56,286 bases of DNA. Origin: Paracoccaceae bacterium. GTDB taxonomy: Bacteria > Pseudomonadota > Alphaproteobacteria > Rhodobacterales > Rhodobacteraceae. Of this stretch, positions 46,269-55,335 are shown piece after piece. Within the stretch, counting starts at the first letter, position 1. The number at the start of each line of letters is the position of its first letter. Position numbers and translations under genes: made by a program. The stretch spans positions 1 to 56,286 of the forward strand of contig JAJFIC010000033.1 in the NCBI GenBank assembly GCA_021775315.1, given 5' to 3'. The notes beneath the pieces are model-generated. The model was given only the letters and a program-made list of their open reading frames with translations. It was not told the DNA's origin and searched no databases.

Positions 46269-48158
46269 ATGGGATACGAAGACATTTACAACGGCTGGAA
46301 GGCCGATCCCGAAGGGTTTTGGATGGAGGCCGCGAAAGGCATCGACTGGGTTAAGCCGCCGTCAAAGGCTTTGTTCGCTGATAAAGCACCGTTTTACGAA
46401 TGGTTCAACGACGCGGAAGTGAACACCTGTTTCAACGCGGTTGACCGGCATGTGAATGCTGGCCACGGGGATCGCGTGGCAATCATTTATGACAGCCCGA
46501 TTACCGGCGCGAAATCCGAAACGACTTTTGGCGAATTGCTGGACCAAGTGGCGCGGCTTGGCGGTGCATTGCAGGCGCGGGGTGTTGGCAAAGGCGACCG
46601 CGTCATCATCTATATGCCGATGGTGCCCGAGGCGTTGGTTGCTATGCTGGCCTGTGCGCGTATCGGTGCGATCCATTCGGTTGTGTTTGGCGGTTTTGCC
46701 GCCAACGAGCTGGCGACACGCATTGATGACGCGACGCCAAAGGCGATCATCGCAGGCTCTTGCGGGGTCGAGCCGGGCCGCGTGGTTGCCTATAAGCCAC
46801 TGCTGGACGGGGCCATTGAGCTGGCAATCCACAAGCCTGATTTCTGTGTGATCCTGCAACGCGACATGGAAACCGCGTCTTTGCGCGAAGGCTATGATTT
46901 TGAATGGAACGCTTTTCAGGCCGACGCCCCGTTGGCTGAATGTGTTGCGGTCAAGGGCAATGACCCGGTTTATGTTCTTTATACCTCTGGCACCACCGGC
47001 CAGCCCAAAGGCGTGATCCGCCCCACCGCCGGGCATTTGGTGGCGCTGAACTGGACGATGAAAAACGTCTATGACATTGAACCGGGCGAGGTGTTTTGGG
47101 CCGCCTCTGATGTCGGTTGGGTCGTGGGGCATTCGTATATTTGTTATGCGCCACTTATTCAGGGCAGCACGACAATTGTGTTTGAAGGCAAGCCCGTCGG
47201 CACACCCGACGCGGGCACTTTCTGGCGGGTGATCGAGGAACATAATGTCAAGGCGCTGTTCACGGCACCAACGGCCTTCAGGGCAATCAAGCGTGTCGAC
47301 CCGAAAGGTGAGTTGCTGAAAAACTATGACCTGTCCTGCATGAAGACGCTGTTTCTGGCGGGCGAACGGGCCGACCCTGATACCATCCACTGGGCCGAGG
47401 ACCATTTGGGCATTCCGGTGATTGATCATTGGTGGCAAACGGAAACCGGCTGGGCGATTGCGGCCAACCCGATGGGGATTGAACATCTGCCGGTCAAAGT
47501 TGGCTCGCCTTCCGTGGCGATGCCGGGGTATGACGTTCAAATTCTAGACGATGCAGGCCATCAATTGCCAGCCGGTGAACTGGGCGCGATCGTGGTTAAG
47601 CTGCCATTGCCGCCGGGGACATTGCCGACGCTTTGGAATGCGGATGACCGGTATTTGTCGTCTTACCTGTCTGCTTTTGACGGATTTTATGAAACCGGCG
47701 ACGCGGGTTACGTGGACGAGGACGGGTATCTTTATATCATGGCGCGCACCGATGACGTCATTAATGTCGCCGGTCACCGCCTGTCTACTGGCGGCATGGA
47801 AGAGGTTTTAGCTGGCCATCCCGACGTGGCGGAATGTGCCGTGATCGGCGTTGCGGACAAGCTGAAGGGGCAGGTGCCGCTTGGGTTCTTGTGTCTGAAT
47901 TCCGGTGCCGGGCGCGATGCGGCGGATGTTGTGGCCGAATGCGTGCGCCTGATGCGCGAAAAGATCGGCCCGGTGGCGGCGTTCAAGCTGGCGGTGGTTG
48001 TTGATCGCTTGCCAAAAACCAGATCGGGCAAGATTTTGCGCGGCACGATGGTCAGCATCGCAGATGGCAAGACATACAAAATGCCGGCCACTATTGATGA
48101 CCCTGTCATTCTCGATGAAATCGCCGAAGCTTTGTCGCAGCTTGGATATCCCGGCTAA
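46269..48158 (+). CDS. prpE: Propionate-CoA ligase
   Basis: A 629-residue AMP-forming acyl-CoA synthetase. The P-loop-like YTSGTTGQPKGVIRP, the WWQTETGW motif and the catalytic Lys in PKTRSGKILRGTM are intact. The N-terminus (YEDIYNGWKADPEGFWMEAAKGIDW) and DVGWVVGHSYICYAPL fit PrpE better than acetyl-CoA synthetase. It activates propionate to propionyl-CoA for PccAB. Last gene of the mcmA-maeB-prpE run, with an AGGAG site before the ATG. Confidence 0.93.
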   Translation: MGYEDIYNGWKADPEGFWMEAAKGIDWVKPPSKALFADKAPFYEWFNDAEVNTCFNAVDRHVNAGHGDRVAIIYDSPITGAKSETTFGELLDQVARLGGALQARGVGKGDRVIIYMPMVPEALVAMLACARIGAIHSVVFGGFAANELATRIDDATPKAIIAGSCGVEPGRVVAYKPLLDGAIELAIHKPDFCVILQRDMETASLREGYDFEWNAFQADAPLAECVAVKGNDPVYVLYTSGTTGQPKGVIRPTAGHLVALNWTMKNVYDIEPGEVFWAASDVGWVVGHSYICYAPLIQGSTTIVFEGKPVGTPDAGTFWRVIEEHNVKALFTAPTAFRAIKRVDPKGELLKNYDLSCMKTLFLAGERADPDTIHWAEDHLGIPVIDHWWQTETGWAIAANPMGIEHLPVKVGSPSVAMPGYDVQILDDAGHQLPAGELGAIVVKLPLPPGTLPTLWNADDRYLSSYLSAFDGFYETGDAGYVDEDGYLYIMARTDDVINVAGHRLSTGGMEEVLAGHPDVAECAVIGVADKLKGQVPLGFLCLNSGAGRDAADVVAECVRLMREKIGPVAAFKLAVVVDRLPKTRSGKILRGTMVSIADGKTYKMPATIDDPVILDEIAEALSQLGYPG

Positions 48159-48182
48159 ACAGTACGGGCCAAATTTCTGTAC

Positions 48183-48216
48183 GCCGCGCGACCGAGTTGC
48201 TAAATTGTCGCGCGGC
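48183..48216 (+). terminator. Inverted repeat after prpE (possible terminator)
   Basis: GCCGCGCGAC at 48183-48192 pairs exactly with GTCGCGCGGC at 48207-48216 over a 14-base A/T-rich loop. No T-run follows, so its role as terminator is uncertain. Confidence 0.45.
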
Positions 48217-48295
48217 ACAAGGGCCACAAAAAGCGTTTGTGTTTCCCTGACCCAAGGGGATAGGTTGAGCGTGAATTCATAAAAACGGTGAAGCT

Positions 48296-48772
48296 ATGAA
48301 ACGGCAATTTGTTGGTTTTTTGGTTTTCATGTTAGCTGCGTGTATTGGCAGCGTCACATTTTCCCAAACGGCACTGACCGTCACTTCGGTGGCGACGGAT
48401 GAAGTTAAGGCTTTGACCCTAGAGGAACTTCAGTCACTCGATCAGGTAACTGTGTTGACCGCGAACGAGTTTGTTGACGGTGAAAAGATGTTTCGCGGCC
48501 CGTTGGTCCGGGACATTCTGGCCTTTTGCAAACTGGGTGAGGTGAAAAATGTTCGTCTGACGGCGGCAAATGATTATCAGGTCGATGTCAATGCACAGGA
48601 ATTTTACGATTACGATGCTATTCTTGCACTAAGCATGGACGGTGAATTGCTGTCTAAACGCGAAAAGGGCCCGATCTGGGTGATATACCCGATGAGCGAT
48701 CACGAAGAATTACGCGACCCGGTCTATAACAGCCGCCTGATCTGGCAATTGGTCAAGCTGGAGTGTCAGTGA
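48296..48772 (+). CDS. Periplasmic molybdopterin-oxidoreductase-like protein
   Basis: A 158-residue exported protein with a signal sequence (FVGFLVFMLAACIGSVTFSQ). The mature part matches the small single-domain form of the oxidoreductase molybdopterin-binding (SUOX) fold: LTLEELQSLDQVTV, FRGPLVRDILAFCKLGEVKNVRLTAANDYQ (quoted as marks) and the closing DP-Y-SRLIWQLVKLE. The cofactor Cys of true sulfite oxidases is not evident. The stop overlaps the kinase start, suggesting it is the extracytoplasmic partner of the relay that follows. Confidence 0.75.
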   Translation: MKRQFVGFLVFMLAACIGSVTFSQTALTVTSVATDEVKALTLEELQSLDQVTVLTANEFVDGEKMFRGPLVRDILAFCKLGEVKNVRLTAANDYQVDVNAQEFYDYDAILALSMDGELLSKREKGPIWVIYPMSDHEELRDPVYNSRLIWQLVKLECQ

Positions 48773-50472
48773 ACAACCCATCCAAGATAACCCGTCTGGT
48801 TGGCTTTACGATTATAATACTGACAATTGCGACGGCCGCGGTCGGGTTTTTCATCGTGCGCAACGATATCGAAGAAATGCGCGATTCTGGGCGGGAAAAT
48901 ATACTCTGGTCCGCGGCCCAGATTGAAATTGAACTGCTGCGGCTGCGTCATTCGCTGGCGCATTTCGTCGCCGGAGACCCAGACACAACACCGCAAGTTG
49001 TTAACAACCGTTTTGACATTTTATGGAGCCGGATTTCGTTATTCCAACAGGGCACGGTGGGCGCAAGATTGCGTGCCTATGACGAACGTGACTCTACAGT
49101 GGCTGCATTGTTTATCCTTATGAAATCGGTTGAAACGGACATGGTTGGCCTAAAGGCCGGGGATACGGAAACTGCGGCAAGGCTGGAACGATCATTTGAG
49201 CTTTTTGCCGATGACCTGCGCCGGTTAAGCCGCGCGGTACTGCATGGCGAGGAACGGGTCAGCGCCTCGCAACGCGAAAATCTTTCACAAAGCTCGGGTT
49301 TGCTGACGATCATCAGTGCTGCAGCGGTCCTGACCAGCCTTTTGATGATCGTTTTCTTTGCGCGCGAAACCAACCAGTTCCGATCTTTGGCCCTATTGAA
49401 TGCACGTTTGTTGCATGCGTCAAACAGAGCCGGGAAAGCAAAATCGCAATTTCTGGCGATGATGAGCCACGAGTTGCGCACGCCGATGAACGGGGTTCTG
49501 GGCCTTTTGGCGCTGGTCAAGCAACAAGGGCTAAGCGCGCAACAGGGCCGCCTGCTGGATCAGGCCGAACGCTCCGGGCACCAGATGATTTCATTGCTGG
49601 GCGATATTCTGGATTTTTCGGATCTGCAGGATGACCGGCTGAAGCTTGAAAACAAACCGTTTGAACCGGCCAAGCTGGGGCAGGCGGTTTATGACATGTT
49701 CCATCCGGTTGCGGTCAGGGAAGGCATCGTTTTTGAGGTCAACACTGATGCCAGTTGTCCCAATCAGGTGTTGGGTGATTTCAGCCGAATGCGTCAGGCG
49801 TTGACGCACCTCGCGACCTATTTGCTGGAAACCGCCGGGACACAGAATATCGCGCTTGATCTCAGCCATACTGATGGGCGGCTGACGGCGTCGCTATCAT
49901 TTGACTACAGCCAGCTTGGCGGTGAATGGGAACCAGAATTGATCATGGGCAACCCCGATCGCACCAGCGACGGCTTTGCGTCAGAGGCTTTGGGCCCAGC
50001 GGTTTCGCGCGGTTTGATCGAACGGATGGGCGGCGCCACAAAGTTGAGCAATCCAACTGATGACCGGATCGCGGTGGTTGTGTCAGTACCGGCCAGCGAG
50101 CTGGTGGTTGATACATTGCTGGTACGGATGGTTTGCCAGTCAACCACATTAGAAGCGATTTGCCGCGCGGCGTTCCGGGGCGAAAATGTGCAGTTTCTGG
50201 GTGGTGAGGCCACACAAAACCCACATGTGATTATGATCGAAGGCGGCGGCGAACATGAACCGGTGCTGGTACACAAACATGCTGAATTGTATCCCGAAGC
50301 GTTTCTTGTGGCGCTGGGACGGCCTGCGAATCCCGATCTTTTTGACGATACCGTCGAGGTGCCAATCGACGTCGCCTCGGTCAGACAGGCAAAGTTTATG
50401 CGATTGGCCAATGGCGCGTCGCTTGCGGGAACGAAAAAACTGCGGTATGCAGGGAAAGATAATACAACTTAA
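48769..50472 (+). CDS. Membrane histidine kinase with degenerate ATPase domain (pseudokinase)
   Basis: A 567-residue protein. Two membrane helices (about 10-29 and 177-198) enclose a periplasmic sensor of about 145 helical residues. A HisKA domain has an intact H-box, MMSHELRTP with His234. The following HATPase region lacks the N-box (HLATYLLETAG in place of NLxxNAxK), has no DxGxG, and its G2 box is degraded (SEALGPAVSRGLIERMGG). ATP binding is unlikely. A C-terminal segment (about 430-555) resembles a receiver without phospho-Asp. Start chosen as GTG 48769, with GGAG five bases upstream, overlapping the previous stop. Confidence 0.82.
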   Translation: MNNPSKITRLVGFTIIILTIATAAVGFFIVRNDIEEMRDSGRENILWSAAQIEIELLRLRHSLAHFVAGDPDTTPQVVNNRFDILWSRISLFQQGTVGARLRAYDERDSTVAALFILMKSVETDMVGLKAGDTETAARLERSFELFADDLRRLSRAVLHGEERVSASQRENLSQSSGLLTIISAAAVLTSLLMIVFFARETNQFRSLALLNARLLHASNRAGKAKSQFLAMMSHELRTPMNGVLGLLALVKQQGLSAQQGRLLDQAERSGHQMISLLGDILDFSDLQDDRLKLENKPFEPAKLGQAVYDMFHPVAVREGIVFEVNTDASCPNQVLGDFSRMRQALTHLATYLLETAGTQNIALDLSHTDGRLTASLSFDYSQLGGEWEPELIMGNPDRTSDGFASEALGPAVSRGLIERMGGATKLSNPTDDRIAVVVSVPASELVVDTLLVRMVCQSTTLEAICRAAFRGENVQFLGGEATQNPHVIMIEGGGEHEPVLVHKHAELYPEAFLVALGRPANPDLFDDTVEVPIDVASVRQAKFMRLANGASLAGTKKLRYAGKDNTT

Positions 50473-50518
50473 GGGTGTTCATTGCCTCAGGGCAATGTTG
50501 TGATGTAGGGGAGTTTTA

Positions 50519-52105
50519 GTGACACCGGAAAAGCCAGCCGAACTGATCGAAAACGCGGCGCGCGACCCCGGATCGCGTGACCGGTTCTCGCTGTTATCGC
50601 ATGATTTACGCGCGGCCCTTACGGATGTTTTGGGCGGATTGCGGCTGGTCGACCGGGAGCGCTTGGACCCTGAAACGCTGGCGCATTTCGATCGGGTGAA
50701 TGTCTCGGGTGAAACGCTGGCACGGTTGTTGGACAAGACGCTGACGGATGATCCGCTTGAGCGTGAACAAACAGTTACCCGGGCCGCAAACGTCAACTTG
50801 CGGGAATTTTTGCGCGATACCGAAAAGCGCTGGTCGGCCCATGCGCAGGAAGTCGGCATAAGTTTTGAAATTAATTGCGCGGCCTCGTTGCCTGCAATCA
50901 TCACGCTTGACCGTGTCTCGCTTGAGCGGGTGATTGCCAATCTGGTCGGCAATGCAATTAAATTCACCGATGCTGGTCAGGTGGTTATGTCGGTTGCTTG
51001 TCAGCCAGACCAATCGCTGCGCTTTAAGATCGAGGATTGCGGGCCGGGCTTCTCTGGCGACGCGTTGGCCAGATTGTTTGAATACGAGGGGCGTCCAACC
51101 GGCACAGCCAAACCCGGTACAGGGTTGGGGTTGTTTATTGCCAAAGAATTGTCTGATTTGCTGGAGGCGCAATTGGACATCAAAAATCGCTTTGACGATG
51201 CAGGAAACCCGGTTGGCGCTGTGGCTGAATTAACCTTGCCGCATGAAAGCTGGTTTGACCGCAGCCTGCGTCGCGACGCAAAACCTAGTGATCCGCAACC
51301 GGACGAACCGGTTGATCTGTCCGGCCTGCGGATTTTGCTGGCCGAAGACAACAAGACAAACCAATTGGTGGCCACACAGATGTTGCGTGCGATGGGGGCA
51401 GATTATGCCGTTGCGTCTGACGGGCTGGAAGCGTTGGACATGCTGGAAAATGAGGTTTTTGATCTGGCGCTTTTGGACATCGAAATGCCACGTATGACGG
51501 GGCTGGAGTTGATTAAAACAGTTCGCGCGATGGCGGCACCTGTGTCTGAAATGCCGTTGGTCGCCCTGACCGCCTATGTGATGCGCGAACATCGTGAACG
51601 GATTTACGCCGCCGGGGCGACGGGAATTATCGCCAAACCAGTGATGAGCATTTCGGAAATGGGCATTGCGATTTTGGAGTATCTGAACGGCGCAAAATCC
51701 CGGATGCAGGTTGTTCCAACCCAATCCGCCGGGGCCGATTTGCCGCCGGATGTTCTGATTGACCGCGCCGTTTTTGATACGTTGATCGAAACCATCGGTG
51801 CGGAATCCATGCCTGAATTGCTGGGTAAATTGCAGGCCGATACAGATTCCGTGGCCGAAGGATTGGGCCGCGGACGGCACAGTCTGGACCTTGCAGAAAT
51901 CAGATCACAAACCCATATTCTGATCTCGGTTGCCGGGGCAATCGGTGCACGCCCCCTGCAACTTATCGCGCAAAGGTTGAACAGCGCGGCCAACCGGCAG
52001 GAAGCCAGCGATGTGGACGAGTTGTGCGGTGCATGTCTCTCTGGTCTCAGAGAGTTGCAAGGGTTTATACTGGACGAACAAACCAAAATAGAACGTTACC
52101 CGTAA
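50519..52105 (+). CDS. Soluble hybrid histidine kinase (HisKA-HATPase-REC-Hpt)
   Basis: A 528-residue cytosolic protein, no membrane helix. HisKA H-box SLLSHDLRAAL gives His28. The ATPase is complete: N-box NLVGNAIKFT, G1 DCGPGF, G2 GTGLGLFIAKEL. The receiver has ILLAEDNKTNQ and the phospho-acceptor in LALLDIEMP, Asp320. A C-terminal Hpt-like domain has His466 in THILISVAGAIGA. Start is a GTG after TTTTA, with GGGGAG upstream. It is placed between the pseudokinase and the sigma-54 activator, so it can supply both ATP-dependent phosphorylation and phosphotransfer. Confidence 0.9.
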   Translation: MTPEKPAELIENAARDPGSRDRFSLLSHDLRAALTDVLGGLRLVDRERLDPETLAHFDRVNVSGETLARLLDKTLTDDPLEREQTVTRAANVNLREFLRDTEKRWSAHAQEVGISFEINCAASLPAIITLDRVSLERVIANLVGNAIKFTDAGQVVMSVACQPDQSLRFKIEDCGPGFSGDALARLFEYEGRPTGTAKPGTGLGLFIAKELSDLLEAQLDIKNRFDDAGNPVGAVAELTLPHESWFDRSLRRDAKPSDPQPDEPVDLSGLRILLAEDNKTNQLVATQMLRAMGADYAVASDGLEALDMLENEVFDLALLDIEMPRMTGLELIKTVRAMAAPVSEMPLVALTAYVMREHRERIYAAGATGIIAKPVMSISEMGIAILEYLNGAKSRMQVVPTQSAGADLPPDVLIDRAVFDTLIETIGAESMPELLGKLQADTDSVAEGLGRGRHSLDLAEIRSQTHILISVAGAIGARPLQLIAQRLNSAANRQEASDVDELCGACLSGLRELQGFILDEQTKIERYP

Positions 52106-52130
52106 CCGCATCTGTTAACGATTGTCAGTC

Positions 52131-53525
52131 ATGAGCGAACCACTTCTTTTAATCGAAGACATGCCGTCCTTGCAGATGGTGTATCAGGCCGTTTTGCGCA
52201 AAGCCGGGTTCAGCGTGAACTGCGCGGGCACCGCTGCTGACGGCCTCAGGCAATTCAAATCAGACCGGCCCAATGTGGTTCTGCTGGATCTGAAACTGCC
52301 GGATCGTTGCGGCTTGGATCTGATGGCCGAGATGCTGGAGATGGTGTCTGAAACCCGGGTGATCGTGATCACAGCCAATGGGTCCATTAACAAAGCGGTC
52401 GAAGCGATGCGCGGCGGGGCCTTTGAATTTCTGGTCAAACCGTTTGACGAAACCCGCCTGATCAGCGTGATCGAAAACGCCATAGACCTATCCCGTGTTC
52501 CCAGCGTTGGAGAGGTTGGTGAAGTCGAAGATGGCCTTTTTCAGGGCTTCATCGGCACATCCCCGGTGATGCAAGAGGTCTACAGCAAAATCAGTTCGAT
52601 CAGCCGTTCGATGGCGACAGTGTTCATCTCTGGCGAAAGCGGAACAGGTAAAGAGGTGTGCGCACAGGCCGTGCATGACACGTCAACCCGTGCCTCGGGT
52701 CCGTTTGTGCCGCTCAATTGCGGTGCGATCCCGTCCGATTTGCTGGAAAGCGAGGTTTTCGGCCATCTGAAAGGCTCGTTTACCGGGGCGATTGCGGATA
52801 AGATGGGTGCGGCAGGGGCGGCGGATGGCGGCACGCTGTTTCTGGATGAAATCTGCGAAATGGATATGAACCTGCAAACCAAGTTGCTGCGGTTCTTGCA
52901 GACCTCAACCATTCAGCCGGTCGGGTCGGTTTCAGCGCGCAAAGTGAACGTGCGGATCATTTGCGCCACCAATCGCGACCCCTATGAAGAGGTTAAAAAC
53001 GGTCGCCTGCGCGAAGATTTGTTTTACCGGTTGCATGTCATTCCGATCCATTTGCCCCCACTGCGCGAACGCGGCGACGATGTGCTGGAAATCGCGGAAT
53101 ATATGCTTAAGGTCTATGCGGGTGAGGAAGGCCGCACGTTTGAGCGGTTGGATGCCGAGGTCAAAAGCCTGTTTCGCAAACTGCCTTGGCCGGGGAATGT
53201 GCGCCAGTTGCTGAACACTCTTCGCAATGTCGTGGTGTTGAACGACGGCGAATGTGTCACGACCACAATGTTGCCGTTGGAAATCTTACATTTGAGCGAG
53301 GCAATTGCCGGTGGCGGCGTAGGGCTATCTGGTCAGGTATTGCAGGCGCGTGAAAATGGTCAGGTCAGCCAACTGGATGACCTAATCGGGCTGCCTTTGG
53401 CGGATATTGAACGCATGGTGATCGAAGAAACGATCCAGCGCAACGGCGGGTCGATTACCAAGGCGGCGCGGGTGCTGGATGTGTCGCCCTCGACGCTCTA
53501 TCGCAAGCGTGAGGCTTGGCACTAA
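52131..53525 (+). CDS. NtrC-family sigma-54-dependent response regulator
   Basis: A 464-residue activator. Receiver with acidic pair LIED and phospho-Asp53 (LLDLKLPD). AAA+ domain: Walker A GESGTGKE at 168-175, sigma-54 loop GSFTGA at 215-220 (usual GAFTGA), Walker B GGTLFLDEI, arginine finger region RLREDLFYRL. A Fis-type helix-turn-helix closes the protein (SITKAARVLDVSPSTLYRK). It is the output of the phosphorelay encoded by the two genes before it. The in-frame TTG at 52122 is less likely than ATG 52131. Target promoters unknown. Confidence 0.93.
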   Translation: MSEPLLLIEDMPSLQMVYQAVLRKAGFSVNCAGTAADGLRQFKSDRPNVVLLDLKLPDRCGLDLMAEMLEMVSETRVIVITANGSINKAVEAMRGGAFEFLVKPFDETRLISVIENAIDLSRVPSVGEVGEVEDGLFQGFIGTSPVMQEVYSKISSISRSMATVFISGESGTGKEVCAQAVHDTSTRASGPFVPLNCGAIPSDLLESEVFGHLKGSFTGAIADKMGAAGAADGGTLFLDEICEMDMNLQTKLLRFLQTSTIQPVGSVSARKVNVRIICATNRDPYEEVKNGRLREDLFYRLHVIPIHLPPLRERGDDVLEIAEYMLKVYAGEEGRTFERLDAEVKSLFRKLPWPGNVRQLLNTLRNVVVLNDGECVTTTMLPLEILHLSEAIAGGGVGLSGQVLQARENGQVSQLDDLIGLPLADIERMVIEETIQRNGGSITKAARVLDVSPSTLYRKREAWH

Positions 53526-53636
53526 ACCCCAAACCTAACTGCCACCAGAGTAAACGCGCTTAAGGTGGCCGCGTGGGCTTGCATCTTGCCCGGCAAGCGC
53601 ACAAACTTGTTCAACCTAAGCCGGAGATTTCTGATT

Positions 53637-54026
53637 ATGAGCCTGTTTGACGCCGCAAAAGCGGTCAGGGAAAACGCCTATTCGCCCTATTCTCAATTCA
53701 AGGTCGGGGCCGCTATCAGAACCACTTCGGGTGCGATTTTTGCTGGCTGTAACGTTGAAAACGTCGCGTATCCTGAAGGCACATGTGCAGAAGCGGGCGC
53801 AATCGCGGCGATGATAGCGGCAGGCGAGACTGAAATTGCTGAGGTTCTGGTGATTGCCGACAGCCCACAACCGGTGACGCCTTGTGGCGGGTGCCGCCAG
53901 AAGCTGGCGGAATTTGCCGCCCCCGAGGTCGAAATTGCCTTGGCCGGGCTGAGCGGTGAGACGCAAAGAATGCGCATGTCTGATTTGCTGCCGGGCGCGT
54001 TTGCACCTGCACATTTGGAACGCTGA
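53637..54026 (+). CDS. cdd: Cytidine deaminase
   Basis: A 129-residue tetrameric-type enzyme deaminating cytidine and deoxycytidine. The zinc-binding motifs are TCAEAGAI (with catalytic Glu) and PCGGCRQ; NVENVAYPEG is also present. Start is ATG 53637 with GGAG upstream; the frame is open further 5' without a ribosome site. deoA begins one base after the stop, so cdd-deoA-deoB form an operon for pyrimidine nucleoside breakdown. Confidence 0.95.
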   Translation: MSLFDAAKAVRENAYSPYSQFKVGAAIRTTSGAIFAGCNVENVAYPEGTCAEAGAIAAMIAAGETEIAEVLVIADSPQPVTPCGGCRQKLAEFAAPEVEIALAGLSGETQRMRMSDLLPGAFAPAHLER

Positions 54027-54027
54027 C

Positions 54028-55335
54028 ATGGATGCCCGCGCAATCATCGCCCGAAAACGCGACGGCGAAAGGCTGAGCGGGGACCAGATCCGCTGGTTCG
54101 CCAATGGTTTGGCCAATGGTGCGGTAACCGACGCGCAGGCGGGTGCATTTGCCATGGCGGTTTTGCTGAATGGCATGGACGAGGATGAGCGCGTCGCCCT
54201 GACACTGGCAATGCGCGACAGCGGGGACGTGCAAAACTGGGATTACCCCGGGCCGGTGCTGGATAAGCATTCGACCGGCGGGATTGGCGATAACGTGTCC
54301 CTGATGCTGGCCCCGGCTTTGGCGGTTTGTGGGGCCTACGTGCCGATGATTTCAGGTCGCGGGCTTGGCCACACGGGCGGCACGCTTGATAAACTGGACG
54401 CAATTCCCGGTTATCGAACCGAGGTCAGCGTGGCGGATATGCGCAAGGTCGTGGGCGAGGTTGGCTGTGCAATCGTTGGGGCAAGCGGCAACATCGCCCC
54501 GGCGGATAAACGTCTATATGCGATCCGGGATGTGACCGGAACCGTTGAAAGCCCTGATTTGATCACCGCGTCGATTCTGTCGAAAAAGCTGGCGGCGGGG
54601 CTTGAAGGGCTTGTTCTGGATGTGAAAACCGGGTCCGGGGCGTTTTTAAGCCAACCGGAAGAGGCCGTCGCGCTGGCCAAGGCGCTGGTTTCTGTCGCCG
54701 GTGGAGCAGGGTGCAAAACTGCGGCGCTAATCACAGACATGAACGAACCCTTGGCGTCTTCAGCAGGCAACGCGCTGGAGGTGGCCAATGCGGTGGCGTT
54801 TCTGCGCGGTGACGCAATCGACAGCCGGCTTTGGGATGTGACCGTGGCGCTGGGCGGCGTTTTGCTGGAAATCGGCGGGCTGTGTGAACGCGCGGCTGAA
54901 GGTCAAGCCATGATTGCCGCTGCTTTTCAAAGCGGTGCGGCCACTGAATGTTTTGGCCGTATGGTGGCAGCTTTGGGCGGGCCGACGAATTTTGTCGAAC
55001 GTAGTGGGGATTATTTGCCAAAGGCGCATGTGGTGGGCGAAATTGAGGCTCCAAAGGCCGGTTTTGTTACCGCAATAGACGGGCGCGCATTGGGTCTGGC
55101 GGTTGTTGGGCTTGGTGGTGGGCGGCAAAAACAGGGTGATCCGCTGGATTATGCTGTCGGGTTGGATCAGCTTGCCGGGCTTGGGGCGCATGTTCAGGCA
55201 GGTGATCCGATCGCCGTTGTTCATGCAGCGGATGCGGATGCTTTGGCGCAGGCAAAAGCGACTGTTTTAGCGGCGTATACGCTTGGCGATGTGCCGGGTG
55301 ACGAGGCCCCATTGATTGTGAAAAGGATCGGTTGA
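54028..55335 (+). CDS. deoA: Thymidine phosphorylase
   Basis: A 435-residue enzyme splitting thymidine with phosphate into thymine and deoxyribose-1-phosphate. The family signature is intact: DKHSTGGIGDNVSLMLAP, SGRGLGHTGGTLDKLDAIPG and DVKTGSGAF. Start ATG 54028, two bases after cdd; the stop TGA overlaps the deoB ATG. Part of cdd-deoA-deoB. Confidence 0.95.
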   Translation: MDARAIIARKRDGERLSGDQIRWFANGLANGAVTDAQAGAFAMAVLLNGMDEDERVALTLAMRDSGDVQNWDYPGPVLDKHSTGGIGDNVSLMLAPALAVCGAYVPMISGRGLGHTGGTLDKLDAIPGYRTEVSVADMRKVVGEVGCAIVGASGNIAPADKRLYAIRDVTGTVESPDLITASILSKKLAAGLEGLVLDVKTGSGAFLSQPEEAVALAKALVSVAGGAGCKTAALITDMNEPLASSAGNALEVANAVAFLRGDAIDSRLWDVTVALGGVLLEIGGLCERAAEGQAMIAAAFQSGAATECFGRMVAALGGPTNFVERSGDYLPKAHVVGEIEAPKAGFVTAIDGRALGLAVVGLGGGRQKQGDPLDYAVGLDQLAGLGAHVQAGDPIAVVHAADADALAQAKATVLAAYTLGDVPGDEAPLIVKRIG

